From Symbiodinium natans (Eukaryota; Sar; Dinophyceae; Suessiales; Symbiodiniaceae), in contig CAJNDS010002586.1 in NCBI GenBank assembly GCA_905221605.1, forward strand, positions 30,001 through 94,000: DNA of 64,000 bases, read 5' to 3'. A program made the position numbers and the translations under genes. Each line of letters begins with the position of its first letter. Position 1 is the stretch's first letter. A model generated the notes under the pieces. The model did not search any database and had not been told where the DNA came from. It was given only the letters and a program-made list of their open reading frames with translations. Positions 59,777 to 64,000 of this stretch are shown here, one piece after another.

Positions 59777-60382
59777 TCACTTCCGCGAATGAGGCCGTGA
59801 AGGCATCAGCCGCCGTTGTGCTGTAAGCCAAACACACGGAATCACACGGATTGTGGGTTCACACCATGCCCTTGGAGGGTATAGTGAAGAAGACCCACGC
59901 AGGGCTGTGGGCATAGTGGCAAAGCAGCCTTGCACCCTCTCGTCAGAGCACTCATGCTGTGCTGGTTTGTCGCAGCCGCAGCAGGATTCAAAGGAGACAC
60001 TCATGCTGTGACGTAGCCGACGTAGCCCAAGCTCCATTTCTGAGACAAGACCCTCCTGACTCCTCTCACTCCCCAACCCTCCTACTCCCTCAGAATCCTG
60101 CAATCCTACAGCACGAACGATGAAAATTGACGTTCCCACAAGCGGCAAACACAGATTGGAACAACGCGGGCCTGGCACCAGGAAAGCGAGGTCGCTTTTT
60201 GGCTCTTGGATGTATGCTGAGAGAACACCTGACAAACGGCAGTTCAACAGAGACCGCCACGGGAACGTCCCCGTGCGCGCACGTTGCATCCAAAGATAGC
60301 AATGCGGATGTCCTAGGTATGGTCTAGACATGAGCACGCTCAAATGGTGATTTCGAAAGCGCCGCGCCTGTGACCATGCCAA
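59777..60382 (-). CDS. Candidate coding stretch, unknown protein
   Basis: At 201 codons this is the longest stop-free frame outside simple repeats. Fewer than one such frame is expected by chance. It contains a good acceptor (CAGGTGTTCTCTCAG) before YIQEPKSDLAFLVPGPRCSN and later FESCCGCDKPAQHECSDERV, a Cys-rich patch. It may be one exon, or part intron: the neighbouring exon at 60442-60586 splices better to ACAG at about 60357 in another frame. No family recognised. Confidence 0.3.
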   Translation of the reverse strand: MAWSQARRFRNHHLSVLMSRPYLGHPHCYLWMQRARTGTFPWRSLLNCRLSGVLSAYIQEPKSDLAFLVPGPRCSNLCLPLVGTSIFIVRAVGLQDSEGVGGLGSERSQEGLVSEMELGLRRLRHSMSVSFESCCGCDKPAQHECSDERVQGCFATMPTALRGSSSLYPPRAWCEPTIRVIPCVWLTAQRRLMPSRPHSRK

Positions 60383-60441
60383 GGCCTACGCAGAGTGGGA
60401 AGCCGATAGCGTTGCCCAGTAGGCTGATGCCCTTGCCTCAC

Positions 60442-60586
60442 CATGAAGAAAGAGGTCATTGAGGTGACTGGAAACGCTACTCAAGGGTATGGAAAAAAGC
60501 CGTGTGGATTTCGCTGTGCAAGTTGAACGCGGTTCCAACTTGTGGGGGAGGTGGGGGGCAGGGGGCCTGCTTGTGGGTCTGCGGAA
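60442..60586 (-). CDS. Candidate internal exon, unknown protein
   Basis: Starts after CGTCTCATCCTCGATGAG, reads FRRPTSRPPAPHLPHKLEPR, then LSSVSSHLNDLFLH, and ends CATG|GTGAGG in phase 1. Upstream, AGTTAC|GTAAGTTTT at 60624 gives a 39-nt intron with a matching phase 0. Downstream it can join GTCACAG|GCGCGGC at about 60368 and run to a stop near 60320. No family recognised. Confidence 0.35.
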
Positions 60587-61418
60587 CTCATCGAGGATGA
60601 GACGGAGGCTTCCCGCAAAACTTACGTAACTCAATTGCAAGTATCATGATACCTCGTAAATTTTAAAGAAGGGCAAAAGGTGCAGGTGAGAGATCTGTAG
60701 TTGAATTTCCTTCTGAACCCCCCCGCCTGAAAACCCAGGGGCCTTGTGGTGATGGTGTCGATGGGCGAAATATCAAAGATTATCAAAGTGCATTGGGTGT
60801 TTCGCCCGTGCATCTGATCGGAGCTAAGCAAAGCCACCCCGCAGCGCACCCTTCAAGCTACCCCCTATACGCAATATGATTACTCCCTGCCACGCCACTT
60901 TGGGCGGTTTGGAGGGCTTCACAGAAGCTTCCAAACGCCGAAGCTTGCAGACGTAGCTACTTTCAACTTCGTCGCTGTGACACGCGCTGGGTAAGCTCCC
61001 ATGGATGTTTGAATGAGTTTGAGCCGACATGTCACGCGACTTCATATTGTTTAGGCCGCCAAGCAGCATAGGATGATGTTGGCAACGTTCCAGATGACAC
61101 CACCCAGTATTGCCCAGAAATAGCCTTTGCAGTGGGGCGAGCGCTTGCTCAGGGAGAGCTTTCCCAAGAGAGTTCCAGCATGCCTTGCAGCCTCATCGAT
61201 AGTTCTGAAACATCTGACAAGCCAAAGCACGAAGTTCGAGTGCCACCGAGTTCTCGCGAGTTCTCAACTCCCGCCAAGTTGCAAGTCAACTCGCGCCCTC
61301 CTGAGATCTCCTGAACACGCCATCGCCCGACTACTGGCAGTAAACGTGTAAGGTTCAGCAGCAGAGTCCGTTCCGAGAGAAGGGGTCAGATAGGTCAGTA
61401 TATACAAGACAAGTGTGT
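60587..61418. other. No gene resolved
   Basis: Short overlapping frames only; includes the presumed intron at 60587-60625. Confidence 0.4.
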
Positions 61419-62130
61419 GAAGAAAACCAATTAAAAATGTAAGGAGCGAAGCGCACGCATGATTTTAATTGGGCTTTTCTTCACGCCCTCTTTTTCTTCG
61501 TTCTCTCTTTTCGTCTTTCCTGCTTCACGTTGTTCATTATAAAGACGAAGAGAGAACCATTAATTGTATTTACAAGGGCGTGAGTGGAATGAACAGACGC
61601 ATGAAATACAATTAAGGGGCGAACGCAGTGAAAACCAAGGTTGACCGTGTACTCGCGAATCATTCTCTGAGTTCAACCGCCAGTCAAGGTACGTCCAATA
61701 TTCCCCTTTCCTCACATCCTTCTTCTAATCTCACCGCCAGGCAAAGGAAAAGAGTGAACATTACAAGGTCTTTAGTACCAACCTTCATGTCACCTCGTTC
61801 GCTCAGTTTCTTGGGGCCGCAGTGTTCACCTCACCATAATATTATTAACCAGGCTCACTCACTCCCTTATAATATTATTGTGTGAAGAGAACACAATATA
61901 ATATTATGGGAAGCTCGCGCCTGTAATAATATTATAGTGTGTGAACGAAACAAGAAAGGAGAAAAATGGTAATAATAATAATCGTAATAATAATAATAGC
62001 GGCCATAATAAAAGAACTAATTGGCCGCTCATACAATATACTTATAATGAAGAGCCCCATTAAAATAAATAATAAATTAGGGGCTCTTTCATAGTATTAA
62101 TGAGCGCGTGAGTAAAACGAACGCACTTTC
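61419..62130. mobile_element. AT-rich island of hairpins (possible mobile element)
   Basis: At least six stem-loops in 0.7 kb: 61419-61436/61463-61482, 61501-61518/61541-61556, 61561-61571/61604-61614 (perfect 11 bp), 61869-61884/61891-61907, 61998-62004/62023-62029, 62051-62058/62080-62087 (AGAGCCCC...GGGGCTCT). The AATAATATTAT arm recurs at 61835, 61871, 61897 and 61926. Loops or flanks carry related GGGCGTGAGTGGAATGAACA / GCGCGTGAGTAAAACGAACG words. Base composition differs sharply from both flanks. An organellar insertion or a hairpin-type element are both possible; no coding is seen. Confidence 0.7.
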
Positions 62131-63134
62131 ATTCCTTGTTCTATACATCTTCGAGCCGAGTCCTCAAGGTACGAATCCGTGAAGCCATACTCCTCCCCGC
62201 CGGGAACCTGCAGCTGGGAACTGAGAAGGCAGTGGGGCCTCAGGGAAACCAAAAAGGGGTTGGACATGGCTGGACTTCTTGCCAGGCTTTCCTGCACCCA
62301 TGTGCGCCCTGCACCGATCAATCTGACATTGGGAAAACGCGGAAGCTTGCAATTGAAAAACAAGCCGCCGAGTCCCCGAGGAAGCCAAAAATGAAGCCGG
62401 TGGTCAGAAACGCCACAGAGAATTCGAGGTAGTAGAGTTGGAATGCCATGGCCTTCACAAAACCCATGTAATGGGCGACTCTCATCCCTGCGTAGGTTGA
62501 GCACACGGCGCATGCTGCATTGTGCGAATCGCGACACTTTGCTGCCCTCTGTCGATCGCTTCTCTTAGGTGTTGGCACGCCTGCGGAAATCTGAAAGCCA
62601 GAGCAAGACTCAGCTCGACAGCACATATTTCAATACATTGCAAAATTCAACATGTCTCCGTGGCCTTCGAGGCCAACACCAAAGTCACACTCCAGCTGCC
62701 CCAGAAGAACAAAGCGCCCAGCGCCTGAAAGCGCGTTGAGCGCGCCAAGGCTTGACATGCCTCGAGCCTCCTCGAGCCTGAAAAAGCCTGATTCCTCAAA
62801 CTTCTCGGGAAAACTGGGGTGGCTTCGAACTGACTGGCAAAGCATCGTCTGCATGATCTAGCAGCTAGCACGTTGTGGTCATGTTGTCTTTCCTGGTTGC
62901 CCTGCCGGTGACAGTAGCTCAGCTAGGACCTGAGACCGTCCTACTAGAACCTGCAGAAAGCGCTGCAAAGATGGATCGCCGGCCGGTGGTATTTAGGAGA
63001 CTTATGCAGACAGAAAAGATTCAGAAGTTTTCGCACAGCCCGCGCAAAATTCACTGAACTGTCCCAGATTGTCCCAGGAATGCCCAGCGGCCAGCAGCAG
63101 CCCCAGGCCGTAGCTGGCTGGCACGAACATGGCT
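62097..63134 (-). CDS. Four-exon 3' part of a gene for a likely multi-pass membrane protein
   Basis: Exons in transcript order: 63134-63055 (MFVPASYGLGLLLAAGHSWD), 62777-62652 (ARSTRFQALGALFFWGSWSV, then TLVLASKATET), 62487-62339 (VAFLTTGFIFGFLGDSAACF after MAFQLYYLEF) and 62291-62097 (MSNPFLVSLRPHCLLSSQLQ, then VPGGEEYGFTDSYLEDSARR, stop TAA). Three joins, all phase-compatible: introns of 277 nt (acceptor CAGGCTTTTTCAG), 164 nt (CCTACGCAG) and 47 nt (GGGTGCAG). Three or four hydrophobic segments followed by a polar tail suggest a transporter-like C-terminus, but I cannot name a family. The stop and the last residues lie in the edge of the AT-rich hairpin island. The opposite strand is also open in places (63080-63403, 62136-62432). 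Confidence 0.42.
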
Positions 63135-63660
63135 CTCGATACGGCCCGATGGACCGCCGATGGATGTCAAGAGATGTAGAAAAATCGCGAACGGTTAGGG
63201 CCTGGAGCCATGTAAACGGATGGAGGGGAGTTGCTACAATACGCTTCATTAGTAGCCAAGGCGCAGGAAGACTGGCCTTTTCAGTCAATGCAGTGGCAGC
63301 CCTAGGTTACAGCGATGAAGTTCACAGGCACACGGCTGCCAGCTCACGCATTTTCATGTCAGTTCTCGGCAGCCGGGAGTGTGGGCGAAGTCTTGATCTA
63401 TGAATCTATGAGGCGTTCTTTGATGTCGGTTGCCTGATAAAGGCGATGTTGGTTTCACAGCAGAACGTGAGTGCATTGTGCATCTAAGTCCCTTGAGAAA
63501 AGCTTGCAGCCAAAGGCGAAGCACCACACGCCTCACTTCCTCGAACTACGAATGAACGGAGTAAGCCGACAGCATCAAAGCACAGGAGCAAAGTTCGTGC
63601 ACTGAAAGCCATGGGCCGTGTGGAGATGACACGGAAGAGTTACCAATGCCCTCTCCCCAG
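63135..63660. other. Unassigned; may hold upstream exons of both neighbouring models
   Basis: The minus-strand membrane-protein model and the plus-strand 63661-63958 model both lack their 5' exons, and both would lie in or beyond this interval. A plus frame at 63080-63403 is open. Confidence 0.35.
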
Positions 63661-63958
63661 CCGCGCCTAAGGAGTTCTGGAAGCCTGAGATCACGGGTGC
63701 AAACCCCCTCCGATGAAGGGTTGTAAGAGTGTTATAAGTCTCAAAAGGTCCACAAGCTGAAAGTGTTTGCATGTTTGCCTTTTGCTTCACATCAGGGAGG
63801 CCTTCGTAACATCTCACGTGCACACAGTCGGCATGGGCCAGAGAACCAGTGGCAGATTCCTTACACGACAACACAACGCACCGAAGCCTCAACCCTTTGC
63901 CGTTGCAGCCGCAAAGCCCAGCGGGCCCAGCAGTGGCAGTGACGGCTGCGCCTCCTGA
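63661..63958 (+). CDS. 3' part of a gene model (two exons), unknown protein
   Basis: Exon 63661-63722 follows the acceptor GCCCTCTCCCCAG, reads PRLRSSGSLRSRVQTPSDEG and ends GGGTT|GTAAGAG in phase 2. A 73-nt intron with a long pyrimidine tract (GTTTGCCTTTTGCTTCACATCAG) leads to exon 63796-63958 in matching phase (EAFVTSHVHTVGMGQRTSGR, then a Pro/Ala/Ser/Gly-rich tail ending SDGCAS and TGA). Splice signals at both ends are among the best in the window. The protein tail looks disordered; family unknown. The minus frame 63575-63892 overlaps. Confidence 0.42.
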
Positions 63959-64000
63959 TCATGGAACCCAAAGACGAGGTTGTGTGACGCAAGCCTTTTG
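63959..64000. other. Window end, nothing recognised
   Basis: Last 42 nt after the stop of the preceding model. Confidence 0.5.

Noticed and set aside
62051-62087. Bacterial-type rho-independent terminator (AGAGCCCC ... GGGGCTCT followed by TTTC)
   Set aside because: The stem is real, but it sits in a cluster of AT-rich hairpins in a eukaryotic sequence and lacks a proper U-tract; treated as part of that cluster.

Overview
This is eukaryotic nuclear DNA of about even base composition from an organism I cannot name. It has no operons, Shine-Dalgarno sites, rRNA or tRNA genes, CRISPR arrays or recognisable transposase or reverse-transcriptase frames. Short interstitial TTTAGGG runs (20934-20954 and scattered at 58881-58934) point to an organism with plant/alga-type telomere repeats. 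The mix of very abundant simple repeats, intron-split genes and many TTGCAAG-like words fits a microalga or alveolate, and a dinoflagellate-like protist is my best guess. That is inference only.

Long open frames carry no weight here. At this composition chance alone gives roughly fifty stop-free runs of 100 codons or more over both strands of 64 kb. I therefore built gene models by chaining open frames across GT...AG introns whose phases agree. This gave several plausible models: minus strand 8798-9263, 15838-16164, 26408-29297, 45547-46112, 52686-53168, 57771-58336 and 62097-63134, and plus strand 63661-63958. Three (8798-9263, 52686-53168, 57771-58336) have a plausible ATG. Many introns are tiny (32-47 nt), next to ordinary ones of 74-446 nt. 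No product matches a protein family I recognise. The 62.1-63.1 kb model looks like the end of a multi-pass membrane protein. All models are hypotheses.

Layout: 0-8.3 kb is dominated by pyrimidine tracts, a GT minisatellite and 1.6 kb of TG/TGC repeat, with weak exon candidates at 3-4.5 kb. 8.3-11.8 kb holds one small gene model. 11.8-13.0 kb is a higher-order TCAGAC/GTCTGA repeat. 13-31 kb is mostly unassigned, with candidate genes near 15, 16, 26 and 26.4-29.3 kb. 32.0-32.3 kb is a MITE-like element. 34.6-42.7 kb is a run of abutting repeat families: a 1.8-kb array of alternating palindromes, a CAT/CTT tract, a 20-copy 87-bp satellite, GCCAAATTTTG palindromes, and pyrimidine-rich duplications. 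43-57 kb is mixed, with two gene models, G/C-run hairpins and a microsatellite block bracketed by inverted repeats. 57.2-57.7 kb is a palindromic TAGGCCTA block next to a gene model. 61.4-62.1 kb is an AT-rich island of hairpins that ends inside the last reading frame of the membrane-protein model.

The most unusual content is structural: at least five unrelated sequence families in this one window are built from inverted repeats, so much of the window reads nearly the same on both strands and could fold into hairpins or cruciforms.
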